Of a DNA stretch of 64,000 bases, positions 35,785 to 44,051 are shown one piece after another; the first letter of the stretch is position 1; each line of letters opens with the position of its first letter. The position numbers and the translations under genes are program-made. This DNA is from DASSBQ01 sp040981125. GTDB taxonomy: Bacteria; Nitrospirota; Nitrospiria; Nitrospirales; Nitrospiraceae. A model generated the notes under the pieces. It made no database searches and was not told where the DNA came from. It was given only the letters and a program-made list of their open reading frames with translations. The stretch covers positions 186,001 through 250,000 of the forward strand of contig JANRMQ010000005.1 of NCBI GenBank assembly GCA_040981125.1. The letters are read 5' to 3'.

Positions 35785-36210
35785 ATGAAACGGAATGCTT
35801 CGGCGGAATGGCAAGGAGACCTGAAAACCGGCAAGGGAACAGTATCGACGGAAAGTACCGTGCTGTCCAAGGCGCAATATTCCTTCGGCACGCGATTCGA
35901 AAGTGGCAAGGGGACGAATCCGGAAGAATTGATCGCGGCCGCGCATGCAGGCTGCTTTACCATGGCGCTCTCCGGCCAGCTCGGCAGTGCCGGCCTGACC
36001 CCTCAGCAATTGAATACGACAGCAACCGTGACTTTCGAGAAGCTCGACGCCGGGTGGAGCGTGACGCAGATCCATCTCGACGTGAAGGGCAAGGTGCCCA
36101 ATGCCGATCAGGCTGCCTGGGAAAAAGCGACCCAGGCGGCGAAAACCGGCTGCCCGATCTCGAAGCTGCTCAATACCAAGATTACGATGGACGCGAAGTT
36201 GGAAGCCTGA
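35785..36210 (+). CDS. osmC: OsmC family peroxiredoxin
   Basis: The 141-residue protein has the OsmC signatures GTNPEELIAAAHAGCFTMAL and AAKTGCPISKLL. Cys57 and Cys123 are the peroxidatic and resolving thiols that reduce organic hydroperoxides. GGGAGGGCG precedes the ATG. It lies behind the alcohol dehydrogenase and before the DUF1499 gene on the same strand. Function is secure from the family; regulation is not visible. Confidence 0.92.
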   Translation: MKRNASAEWQGDLKTGKGTVSTESTVLSKAQYSFGTRFESGKGTNPEELIAAAHAGCFTMALSGQLGSAGLTPQQLNTTATVTFEKLDAGWSVTQIHLDVKGKVPNADQAAWEKATQAAKTGCPISKLLNTKITMDAKLEA

Positions 36211-36259
36211 GAGGCGGAACTAACTCAATCCTGGTCAACCCGGAGCGAGGGTTGCGTGC

Positions 36260-36988
36260 ATGAACCGTTCGGGATTAGTTCCGGCCGGCGGGTTGGTGCT
36301 GGCGGTCATCTGCGCCGCCGCGGCGGTGCTGGCCGGACTCGGCAGCCGATGGGACTGGTGGCACTTTCGCATGGGATTCCAGATTCTCACCTGGGCGGCT
36401 TATGGAGCGCTGGCGGCGGCGGTGCTCTCGGCCGGCGGCATCGTCATGGCGCTGCTGTCGGCCCGCCCCCGCGCTCTCTTGCCCGCGTTCATCGGGCTGG
36501 CGTTGGGACTCGTCGTTGCCGGAGTTCCATGGCAGCAGAAACTTACGGCGCAGCGAGTGCCGCCCATTCACGACATTACGACCGACACGGAGACTCCACC
36601 GGTATTTGTCGCCGTCTTGGCGCTCCGGAAGGATGCGCCCAATCCCGCCGACTATGGAGGTCCGGACATCGCCGCCCAGCAGCGCGCCGCCTATGCCGAC
36701 CTCCGGCCGTTTCATGTGAATATCTCTCCCGAGCAGGCGTTCGGCAAAGCGCTGGCCGCCGCCCGCGACATGGGTTGGGACATCGTGGCGGCCGATCCGT
36801 CGGAAGGCCGCATCGAAGCGACGGATACCACGTTCTGGTTCGGCTTTAAGGATGATGTGGTCGTTCGGATCGTGAACGCCGATCAAGGCAGCCGCATCGA
36901 TGTGCGCTCCGTCTCGCGAGTCGGGAAGAGCGACGTCGGCGCCAATGCCAGACGAATCCGGTCCTACATCGAGCGCCTGAGCGGTTAA
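36260..36988 (+). CDS. DUF1499 membrane protein
   Basis: The 242-residue protein has three hydrophobic segments in the first ~95 residues (about 8-28, 45-65 and 72-92), then a soluble DUF1499 domain beginning near IHDITTDTETPPVFVAV and ending SRVGKSDVGANARRIRSYIERL. DUF1499 is widespread and uncharacterised. The membrane part would anchor it in the inner membrane. It overlaps no other gene and follows OsmC by 49 bases. Confidence 0.85.
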   Translation: MNRSGLVPAGGLVLAVICAAAAVLAGLGSRWDWWHFRMGFQILTWAAYGALAAAVLSAGGIVMALLSARPRALLPAFIGLALGLVVAGVPWQQKLTAQRVPPIHDITTDTETPPVFVAVLALRKDAPNPADYGGPDIAAQQRAAYADLRPFHVNISPEQAFGKALAAARDMGWDIVAADPSEGRIEATDTTFWFGFKDDVVVRIVNADQGSRIDVRSVSRVGKSDVGANARRIRSYIERLSG

Positions 36989-37124
36989 GCTGCCGCCCGT
37001 TCTTCCAACACCGGTGAGAGTGTCCACCCACGTCAATACGACTCGCGCCTGCAACGTCATCTCCTCGTACGACTCCGTCACATCGAGTGGTCGAGATGTC
37101 ACGACGGTATTCGGCTCGGTTCGG

Positions 37125-37442
37125 TCACTTGTCCGAGGACGTATGTTCGACGCCCCACCGGTGCATTGCCTCCACGACGGGTTTGAGACTCATGCCCAGG
37201 GGGGTAACCGAGTATTCCACTTTGGGAGGCACCTGGGCATAGACCGTTCGCGCGACGATGCCGTTCCGTTCCATGTCCCGGAGTTGCTGAGTGAGCACCT
37301 TCTGTGTCACACCCCTGAGCGCGCGGTGCAATTCAGAGAAGCGTTTGACGCCCTGGAAGAGATACCACAAGATCACGATCTTCCATCTGCCCCCGATGAG
37401 TTTCGCTGTTGTTTCTGCCGGACAGAGAGGAGACTGGTTCAC
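37125..37442 (-). CDS. HxlR family transcriptional regulator
   Basis: Starting from a GTG at 37442 with AAGGAG five bases before it, the protein has 105 residues and matches the HxlR winged helix: Cys7 in the N-terminal SPLCPAETT, IGGRWKIVILWYLFQGVKRFSEL, then QLRDMERNGIV and YSVTPLGMSL. The single N-terminal Cys often senses thiol-reactive compounds in this family. A long open extension upstream to 37676 has no ribosome site and overlaps pirin. The gene is divergent from the pirin gene across 154 bases, so pirin is the likely target. Confidence 0.88.
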   Translation of the reverse strand: MNQSPLCPAETTAKLIGGRWKIVILWYLFQGVKRFSELHRALRGVTQKVLTQQLRDMERNGIVARTVYAQVPPKVEYSVTPLGMSLKPVVEAMHRWGVEHTSSDK

Positions 37443-37596
37443 CGGTTCTCCTTGGCGCCGCCGGTATCCAATCGGTGCCTGCCGTACCGGCTGGTGCCTT
37501 CTTGTTTTCGCGTAGATCCGTCTTATACAGAAACCCGGCACGGCGAGCCAGATGAAAAACGAGAGAGGGAAATCAGCCAAGGAAAGGAGCGGCACC

Positions 37597-38352
37597 ATGA
37601 CGACGACAGGAAAGCAGGACGCGATGCAACCGTCCGTGGACATCAGACGGAGTGGCGAGCGCTTCCATACCAGCATCGATTGGCTGGACTCCCGGCACAG
37701 CTTCAGTTTCTCGCATCATTATGATCGGGCCAATACGCACCACGGCCTCTTGCTCGTGAGCAATGATGACGTAGTGAAGCCCAACATGGGCTTCCAGACT
37801 CATCCCCATCGGGATATGGAGATCGTGACGTGGGTGTTGGACGGCGAGCTCGAACATAAGGATTCGGAGGGGCACCATGGCATCATCTACCCGGGGTTGG
37901 CTCAACGGATGAGCGCGGGGACGGGAATTTGGCACTCCGAGCTGAATCCGCAGGGAGACAAGGACGTGCATTTCATCCAGATGTGGGTCCCCCCGGACAC
38001 CGAGCGAATCAAGCCCGGCTATGAACAGCTCGACATCAACAAGGAACTGGCCAAGGGCGGACTCGTGCCGATCGCGTCCGGCCGCGGGCATGACGCGGCT
38101 GTTTCGATCAGCCAGAAAGCGGCCGTGCTGTGGGGCGGCAGGCTTCAACCGGGCGAGTCGGTCGCAGTTCCGGATGCCCGCTATGTCCATGTGTTCGTGG
38201 CCAAAGGCGCAGTCGAATTGGAAGACGCCGGGTCCCTGCATGCCGGTGACGCGGTGCGGCTCACAGCGGCCGGAGCCCGGCGCTTGGTTGCCGACCCGTT
38301 GCAAGGAGCCGAGGTGTTGATTTGGGAGACGGATATTGAACTCGAGGCGTGA
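37597..38352 (+). CDS. Pirin family protein
   Basis: The 251-residue bicupin has the pirin signatures GFQTHPHRDMEIVTWVLDGELEHKDSEG and MSAGTGIWHSELNP, which give the three His and one Glu of the metal site. Pirins act as redox-sensitive regulators or quercetin dioxygenases. AAAGGAG lies seven bases before the ATG at 37597, which rules out the longer in-frame start at 37552. Divergent HxlR gene upstream. Substrate unknown. Confidence 0.9.
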   Translation: MTTTGKQDAMQPSVDIRRSGERFHTSIDWLDSRHSFSFSHHYDRANTHHGLLLVSNDDVVKPNMGFQTHPHRDMEIVTWVLDGELEHKDSEGHHGIIYPGLAQRMSAGTGIWHSELNPQGDKDVHFIQMWVPPDTERIKPGYEQLDINKELAKGGLVPIASGRGHDAAVSISQKAAVLWGGRLQPGESVAVPDARYVHVFVAKGAVELEDAGSLHAGDAVRLTAAGARRLVADPLQGAEVLIWETDIELEA

Positions 38353-38431
38353 GTGGAGTATCTACAGGAAGATCAATGGCAACGATCGGTCAGGTAGAGA
38401 CACGGAAGATGAATGACCCGGTGAGGATTCG

Positions 38432-38782
38432 ATGAAACAAGATCTCGAGAAGGTCAAAGAGTTGGCCCGTGACTTACGAGATGACAAGGCCTCGCCACGC
38501 GGCCCGCATGTCACACTAAGCGGCTATGCATTGGCCGCTCGTGCCTTGGACAAGTGCCGCTCCGCGCTGATCGGCTGGCAGGGCGACTATCTGTCGAACT
38601 GTCCGCTGGATCAACGGTGGCTCAAGTTTGCTGGAATCGATTACCAATCGTTCCGGTCCTATGTTGCGACCGGCGCGACGGACGAGCAGATCGCCGCCTG
38701 GATCGGCGAGCATGCCAGGAAGCGGCCGCCCGCCGAGATCGAGGCGTGGAACAAACAGGAAGGCGCGGTCCAGCTGAGCTGA
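38432..38782 (+). CDS. DUF5069 domain protein
   Basis: The 116-residue soluble protein has the DUF5069 layout: LARDLRDDKASPRGP at the start, ALDKCRSALIGWQGDYLSNCPLDQRWLKF in the middle and a helical C-terminal part. The two Cys are conserved-looking positions for the family. Its function is not known. It lies 79 bases after pirin on the same strand. Confidence 0.75.
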   Translation: MKQDLEKVKELARDLRDDKASPRGPHVTLSGYALAARALDKCRSALIGWQGDYLSNCPLDQRWLKFAGIDYQSFRSYVATGATDEQIAAWIGEHARKRPPAEIEAWNKQEGAVQLS

Positions 38783-38816
38783 TCCCCTTCCCTTCGACAT
38801 TCTAAGAAGCAGCCCA

Positions 38817-39884
38817 TCAGTACCCCTGATCATCCTGGGCCGGTACAGCACCGGGCAAGAGCCGCACGTATTTGCACTTGACCCTCATGCCCGAGAACGC
38901 CTTGCCTTCCGCCACGTAGACCGTGAATCCGGCCGCCACCTGCCCCTCGGGCCAGGTGGACCAAACATGCCATCCTTGCCTGTCACCATTGCCCGGCCCG
39001 GTGTAGGCGCCGTGGTTGGGGCAGTTCGGCTGCTCGTCTGTGATGATCGGGTCGTTCAAGGTCGCAACGTGCTCGTTCATGGACGACACCTGGCCCGCCC
39101 GGACCGCAAGGCCTTTGACTTCCAATCGACCTTTGCGGCCGACAAGCGGACTCGGCGGCACATCCGCGAGGGTGGCATGGTGATTGAGGCAGACTTGAAT
39201 GGCGCGCACGAATCGATGTTTTGCCGGATTGAACCCGACTTTGCTCATACCGATATGATTCGTGAGGCTTCCTTTGCACGCGGGGAGTTCCACTCGAGCC
39301 AATAATCGCTGGTCCTGATCCTTGGAGAAACGAGGGTCGATCATGTTTCCCCACAACTGTAGCCGGCACGGATTATTGTGGCCCTCGATAAGATTGATGC
39401 GGTTGATCGCATAGTAGTGATCCGGATTGGGCAAGCGCACATCGAGTCCAATGTCGACCTCGACCGGATAGGCCGTCGGATGGGGCAGCTCCACCGTCGT
39501 GCCAGAACCGCGCTCGATCGATAACGTGTCCGCCCCGGTGCCGGAAATGCAGGGGCTATGGGTCTTGCCGTCCGGACAATCGGGGAGGCGAGCAGGAGAG
39601 CGATCGTTCGGATCGGGCGGCGGTGGCGGGACATGCGGGTGATCCGATAATTGAAGGAAGCGTAACGCGGTCCTCACGATGACATCCGATCCGGCTTTGG
39701 CCCAGAACCCGTTGGTCAGGACGACCGACTCGGGATCGGCATACTCTTTCGTCACGCCGGCTTCCACGACCGACGTGGTCCTTAGTTCAGATGGCCGCTC
39801 TTTCTCCGGTGCGGCCTGGGAGAGAGGGGCCGCGAGCAGCGAAGCAAATGTTATCGCCACGATCCAGGTTGGTATGGCATTCAT
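38817..39884 (-). CDS. Secreted hypothetical protein, 355 aa
   Basis: An N-terminal signal peptide (cleavage likely after SQAA near residue 25) precedes a secreted domain of about 330 residues. It has a proline-rich insert around residues 85-98 and Cys residues at several positions that could form disulfides. I recognise no family. It ends convergently 34 bases from the DUF5069 gene and begins 31 bases after the end of the next minus-strand gene, so the two may be one transcript. Confidence 0.7.
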   Translation of the reverse strand: MNAIPTWIVAITFASLLAAPLSQAAPEKERPSELRTTSVVEAGVTKEYADPESVVLTNGFWAKAGSDVIVRTALRFLQLSDHPHVPPPPPDPNDRSPARLPDCPDGKTHSPCISGTGADTLSIERGSGTTVELPHPTAYPVEVDIGLDVRLPNPDHYYAINRINLIEGHNNPCRLQLWGNMIDPRFSKDQDQRLLARVELPACKGSLTNHIGMSKVGFNPAKHRFVRAIQVCLNHHATLADVPPSPLVGRKGRLEVKGLAVRAGQVSSMNEHVATLNDPIITDEQPNCPNHGAYTGPGNGDRQGWHVWSTWPEGQVAAGFTVYVAEGKAFSGMRVKCKYVRLLPGAVPAQDDQGY

Positions 39885-39915
39885 AGCTGTAATCCTTTCT
39901 CCAGCGTGACGGCTG

Positions 39916-40656
39916 TTACTCTGCGCTACGAGGCGATGGATTTACGCGGCTCTGCTCCATGACGGCAAGCTGGCGTTGTAACTGGTCGATGGTCTTGTGC
40001 TGTTCGATCAAGTGGAGCGTCAACTCTTCGATCTTGAGCAGCAGCTTCGCCTGCATGGCCCCGAGACTGATGCCGTCTTGCTCTACTTCGGTGGCGCTGG
40101 GAATGTCGGGGAGGTGATGGTTGGCTCGGATGAACTCTTCGACTTCTCCCAAACTCTTGAGTCGATAGCCGGGATCGAACGCATAGTCGGCCCACTCGCT
40201 GATCAGCTTCACGCGGACCTCTTCGGCCAGGATCTTTCCGCCCACGGCCAAACTATAATCGGCCGGGACGTGTGCGGTCAGGTTGTTCGTGCCGATCACT
40301 GCCTTTCGATGCACAGCCAAATCGATGTCGGGATACAGCAGGCCGACCTTACTCCTGGCTCCGCCTATATAGGTGCGTTCGGTGTCTATCTCGAAGCGCC
40401 TGACGGGGTCGTCTTTCCAAGTGGCGCCCGCGCTGAACAACACATGCTTCTCTCCCTCCAGCGGACGATACAGTTCCAGAAGCGCTTTCGCATCCGCGAC
40501 TTCCGATGCCGGGCCGAGCACCACAGGCCCCTGCCTGGTGATCCGTCCATTCGGACCGGGTGCGCCGCTCCATTGTTGCGCATAAGAAAGGCTGTCCAGC
40601 GCGGAAAGCGCCAAAGCCGTAGAAAGTAAGATCCCGATGGGGCTGATTGCCTTCAT
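39916..40656 (-). CDS. Secreted protein with tail-fibre-type C-terminal coiled coil
   Basis: With the ATG at 40656 behind GGAGG the protein has 246 residues. A signal peptide (hydrophobic stretch about residues 5-25) is followed by a region with repeated hydrophobic-glycine segments, and the C terminus has FDPGYRLKSLGEVEEFIR, HHLPDIPSATEV and a leucine-rich coiled coil. That C-terminal arrangement is typical of self-trimerising tail-fibre or adhesin proteins with an intramolecular-chaperone end. Its presence in a short secreted protein is unusual; it may be a surface fibre stub. Confidence 0.65.
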   Translation of the reverse strand: MKAISPIGILLSTALALSALDSLSYAQQWSGAPGPNGRITRQGPVVLGPASEVADAKALLELYRPLEGEKHVLFSAGATWKDDPVRRFEIDTERTYIGGARSKVGLLYPDIDLAVHRKAVIGTNNLTAHVPADYSLAVGGKILAEEVRVKLISEWADYAFDPGYRLKSLGEVEEFIRANHHLPDIPSATEVEQDGISLGAMQAKLLLKIEELTLHLIEQHKTIDQLQRQLAVMEQSRVNPSPRSAE

Positions 40657-41177
40657 AGCATCCTCCGTGGTGATAAAGGTTAATCGGCCGGCAATGCCGG
40701 CGCCGACAACACAACACGTGCCGACATCGTCCGTGTCGACGCGTCGAATGAGTGCTTGATGTGAAACGAGTGCTGCGAAATGCAGCGATGCGTCTCTATC
40801 AGAGTGCCTGGTATGCACGCAAAGAGTTTGCCCGGAATACAAAACTGCGGATATCAGCGAGGTTGGAGTAGAGAGTCGCCGATGGTTCAGGGTACTATGC
40901 CGCCGCCTGTATCCCATCCGATACGGGTTTGTACAGGAATAGATACAGTATCGATCAAGACGTGCGTACGTAGATATGCCTGCCGGCCCATCATGAGGCG
41001 ATTTCTGTGAGGCGTTTCCCGTATCCTCACCAGGGTGGCGGCACGTAAATACATCAGGGACCGTTTTATACTCCCGGCCGCTACGCGGTCACGGAACTAC
41101 GGGAACGGCTTCGCTGAATGTGTCATACTCATGAGACATCCGACTATTGTGTCGTGAAATCTCTTTCCGGATGATCC
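40657..41177. other. Intergenic region without a supported gene
   Basis: About 520 bases between two divergent genes carry only short ORFs of poor quality. GTCATACTCATGAGAC near 41122 is an imperfect inverted repeat. I see no RNA gene or other repeat. Confidence 0.45.
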
Positions 41178-41618
41178 GTGATGAACAAAATTATGGCGGC
41201 GAGCGGGTGCGGCGCGGTGAACTCCTCCCTTGAGAAGAAGCGTTCGCCGGGGTGGTCCTTCATCGCGATCGGCGCCATCCTGGTCGCAACCGGTTGCGCG
41301 CTATTCCTCGCTAAAGAAACCGTATACTTGCGATCGGCGCAGGATCGGGCGACGCAGCAGGAGGTTCGCGGACATCTAGGCAATCCGCTCTGGGCCGGAT
41401 CACTGCGCGCGGGGGAAACAGTCTGGGTCTATCAGATCCGTGAACCGGAAATGGGCGGTAACGACAGTTCGACCATTGTCGGGTCCTGGTGTGATGAGTA
41501 TGTGCTGACATTCGATGCGGAGGGGGTGCTGCGGCGGTGGACGCACCGGTCACAGAAACATCGAGATGGCCGTTTTCATGGCGACTGTGTGAACGATGGG
41601 TTCCGTCCGCCGTCCTAG
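41178..41618 (+). CDS. Inner-membrane-anchored hypothetical protein, 146 aa
   Basis: One transmembrane segment (about residues 26-46, FIAIGAILVATGCALFLA) anchors a periplasmic domain with QEVRGHLGNP, GETVWVYQIRE and YVLTFDAEGVLRRW. The order recalls the BamE/SmpA-like lipoprotein fold. The lipobox-like VATGC lies too far inside to be a normal lipoprotein signal. Two Cys near the C terminus could pair. It ends 35 bases from the convergent sugar dehydrogenase gene. Confidence 0.6.
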   Translation: MMNKIMAASGCGAVNSSLEKKRSPGWSFIAIGAILVATGCALFLAKETVYLRSAQDRATQQEVRGHLGNPLWAGSLRAGETVWVYQIREPEMGGNDSSTIVGSWCDEYVLTFDAEGVLRRWTHRSQKHRDGRFHGDCVNDGFRPPS

Positions 41619-41653
41619 CCCGCATTATTCATAAACGCTCAGGGCCACATTCG

Positions 41654-42802
41654 TTATGGTTTCTTCACGACACGTAAGAGCCGGCCATCATCGTGGTCGG
41701 TGAGGAGGTAAAGAAAACCGTCCGGCCCCTGCTGCACCTCGCGGATACGCGCGCCCAACTTGCCGAGATACCGCTCCTCGCGTTCGACCTGCCCGTCTTT
41801 TAACATGAGTCGGACAAGGAGGCCGGGGCTCAATGAACCGATGAACAGGCTGCCTTGCCATCCGGGATAGTTCGTGCCGGTGTAAAATGCCATGCCCGAC
41901 GGAGCAATGACCGGGTCCCAATAATAGACCGGCTGCTCCATGCCCGGCCTTGCGGTGGCTTCGCCGATCGGAGAACCGTCGTAGTCGACTCCATACGTGA
42001 TCACCGGCCAGCCGTAGTTCTTGCCCGGCTCCGGATGGTTCAGTTCATCGCCGCCGCGCGCGCCATGCTCGACTGTCCAGAGCTGTCCGGTCTCGGGGTG
42101 CATCGCCGCCGCCTGAACATTGCGATGTCCGTAGGACCAGATTTCCGGCCGCGTCCCGGACCGATTCGAAAAGGGATTGTCCCGGGGGATGGAGCCGTCG
42201 AGGTTGATTCGGACGATCTTCCCGATTCCAGAGGACAGATCCTGCGCCTGCCCTCGGTACTCGAACCGATCGCCTTGGGTGACGGCCAACGTTCCATCCC
42301 GCAGGAACACCAAGCGCGATCCGAAGTGGAGGCTTCCTTTGACTTTCGGCTGCTGGCGGTAAATCACTTGAACATCTTCCAGGTTCCGGCTCGCGAGGCG
42401 CCCGCGGGCCACCGCCGTGCTGGCGGTCCCGTCCGGAGCCGGTTCAGCATAGGAAAGGTACACCCATTGGTTCTCCGAGAACTTTGGGTCCACTTTGACA
42501 TCCAACAGCCCGCCTTGACCCCCATGCTGCACGCGCGGAACTCCATTGAGGGGCGCGGAAAGTTGCTCTCCGGGCATGATGAGGCGGAGCCGCCCGGGTC
42601 GTTCTGTGACGAGCATTCGCCCGTCGGGGAGAAACGCGAGCCCCCAAGGATGTTCAAGCCCTTCCGCCACAATCTGGACGTCGACAACCCCGTCGATTGA
42701 TGAAGGGGTCGGCGATCGCGGCGCTTGGGCTTCGGCCCACGCGGCCAGGCCGCTCGCGATCACCATATGGAACACTATCAAGAAGAATGCTTTGTAATAC
42801 AT
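41654..42802 (-). CDS. PQQ-dependent sugar dehydrogenase-like protein
   Basis: The 382-residue protein (ATG at 42802, GGGAGT nine bases before it) has a signal peptide and the soluble glucose/sorbosone dehydrogenase beta-propeller: LEHPWGLAFLPDGRMLVTERPG, FRDGTLAVTQGD, YGHRNVQAAAMHP, HGARGGDELNHPEPGKNYGWP, and FIGSLSPG near the end. The family oxidises aldoses in the periplasm with PQQ. No pqq biosynthesis gene is in the window, so cofactor supply is unknown. Confidence 0.9.
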   Translation of the reverse strand: MYYKAFFLIVFHMVIASGLAAWAEAQAPRSPTPSSIDGVVDVQIVAEGLEHPWGLAFLPDGRMLVTERPGRLRLIMPGEQLSAPLNGVPRVQHGGQGGLLDVKVDPKFSENQWVYLSYAEPAPDGTASTAVARGRLASRNLEDVQVIYRQQPKVKGSLHFGSRLVFLRDGTLAVTQGDRFEYRGQAQDLSSGIGKIVRINLDGSIPRDNPFSNRSGTRPEIWSYGHRNVQAAAMHPETGQLWTVEHGARGGDELNHPEPGKNYGWPVITYGVDYDGSPIGEATARPGMEQPVYYWDPVIAPSGMAFYTGTNYPGWQGSLFIGSLSPGLLVRLMLKDGQVEREERYLGKLGARIREVQQGPDGFLYLLTDHDDGRLLRVVKKP

Positions 42803-43201
42803 CGTATTGTGACTCCCGCTGCAACGGACGACATAGCGTCCCTCTTCTTTCCAGAAGAACAACCGTCTGCTATGTGACGGGATTAATCAAGCATGCAAGA
42901 TTGGCGGAGGTGATGTATCCTACCGTCGCACGCGCATGCCTCGGAATCATCCGCCGGTCTTAAACGCGGAGCTTGTGAGGTTTCATTGATGAATCTCCTT
43001 TCCGCTTCACGAGACCAGGATTCATGGTTATGTAGCGCAACACATATCCTCCCGGGGAACTTCTCGATCATTCCACGATCCAATTAAGTAGAATGCTTTG
43101 AAGCAGGAAAATCGGTAAGGCGCAGAAGACAGGTTGACTTCCCCTTGTGCCGAGGGTAGAAGGAACTTGAGGTGTCACACTCCTCGAAGGGGTGATCTCG
43201 G
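42803..43201. other. Intergenic region without a supported gene
   Basis: About 400 bases upstream of the sugar dehydrogenase and the truncated lipoprotein. A minus-strand AAAGGAG is followed by an ATG and only seven more sense codons before a stop (around 42965-42990). No repeat or RNA gene is apparent. Confidence 0.4.
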
Positions 43202-43480
43202 ATGATGCCGATCATTCGACCATCCGCCGTCCGTTCCATTCTGATGCCAGCCCTTCTCGCGTTGACCCTGTTGAGTCTCGTTTCTTCTTGCGGGACCAAA
43301 AAGCCGATTTCTTCCGTGCCTCCCACGTCGCTGGATTTCGCCCGGGCCCTTCAGTATGCCCACCGAGCCGCGCTCGCCTATGAGCAGGATGCCACCATTC
43401 AGGAGCGGAGCGGCACGGGAGTGGGATCCGCGAATCGTGTGCCTCCTTGGAAGGGGTGGACTGATGCGCCGTTATACTAA
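43202..43480 (+). pseudogene. 5' fragment of a lipoprotein gene, cut by a transposase remnant
   Basis: The 92-residue product starts with a signal peptide ending in the lipobox VSSC (Cys about residue 30), then reads YAHRAALAYEQDATI, a segment seen at the start of some lipase-like lipoproteins. It ends at a TAA (43478-43480) directly at the junction with an IS5-type transposase fragment. The protein is therefore very probably truncated by that insertion. Family assignment is tentative. Confidence 0.6.
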
Positions 43481-43995
43481 CTGCCTGCGGACTACCACAT
43501 CCTGTTCCGTTGGTTTCTGGATATGAGTCTTGATGAGCCCGTCTTCGATCACAGCACCTTCAGCCAGAACAGTGAGCGGGTGCTGACCCACGAGGCCGCC
43601 CAGAATTTCTTTGATGCCGTGGTCAAGTATGCCCGCGGCGAAGGGTTGCTCTCCAATGAGCACTTCACCGTGGATGGGAGACTGAACAAGGCGTGGGCCT
43701 CGCTCAAGAGCGTCAAACTGAAGGATGCGCCTGCGCCAACGGCCCCACCGGATGATCCTGGCAACCCGACCGTGGATTTCCACGGAGACCGGCGCACCAA
43801 TGCCACCCATCAGAGCACAATCGACCCGGATGCCTTGTTGGCCCGCAAGGGCACAGGCAAGGAAGCGAAGCTGTGTTTCTCGGGGCATGTCTTGATGGAT
43901 AATCGACAGGGCCTCTGTGTGGACCTGCAGATCGCCCCGGCCACAGGGACGGCGGAGCGGGACACGGCGCTGCGAATGCTGCGGCGCCAGACTGG
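43481..43995 (+). mobile_element. IS5-type transposase remnant
   Basis: From 43481 the frame reads LPADYHILFRWFLDM and continues as DEPVFDHSTFSQN, then NEHFTVDGRLNKAWASLKS, NPTVDFHGDRRTNATHQST and RKGTGKEAKLCFSGH. These are the N-terminal domain and first catalytic regions of IS5-family DDE transposases. Similarity stops soon after AERDTALRMLRRQ near 43990. The N-terminal leader and the whole C-terminal part with the last catalytic Glu are missing, and no terminal inverted repeats were found. Confidence 0.75.
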
Positions 43996-44051
43996 CGAGG
44001 GATTCGGCCGTGCACACTGGGGGCGGACCGATCGTAGTTGGAGGTGCTTGC

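Noticed and set aside
42965..42990. Eight-codon minus-strand ORF behind a good AAAGGAG, possibly a PqqA-type peptide
   Set aside because: Too short and without the Glu/Tyr pair of PqqA; probably chance.
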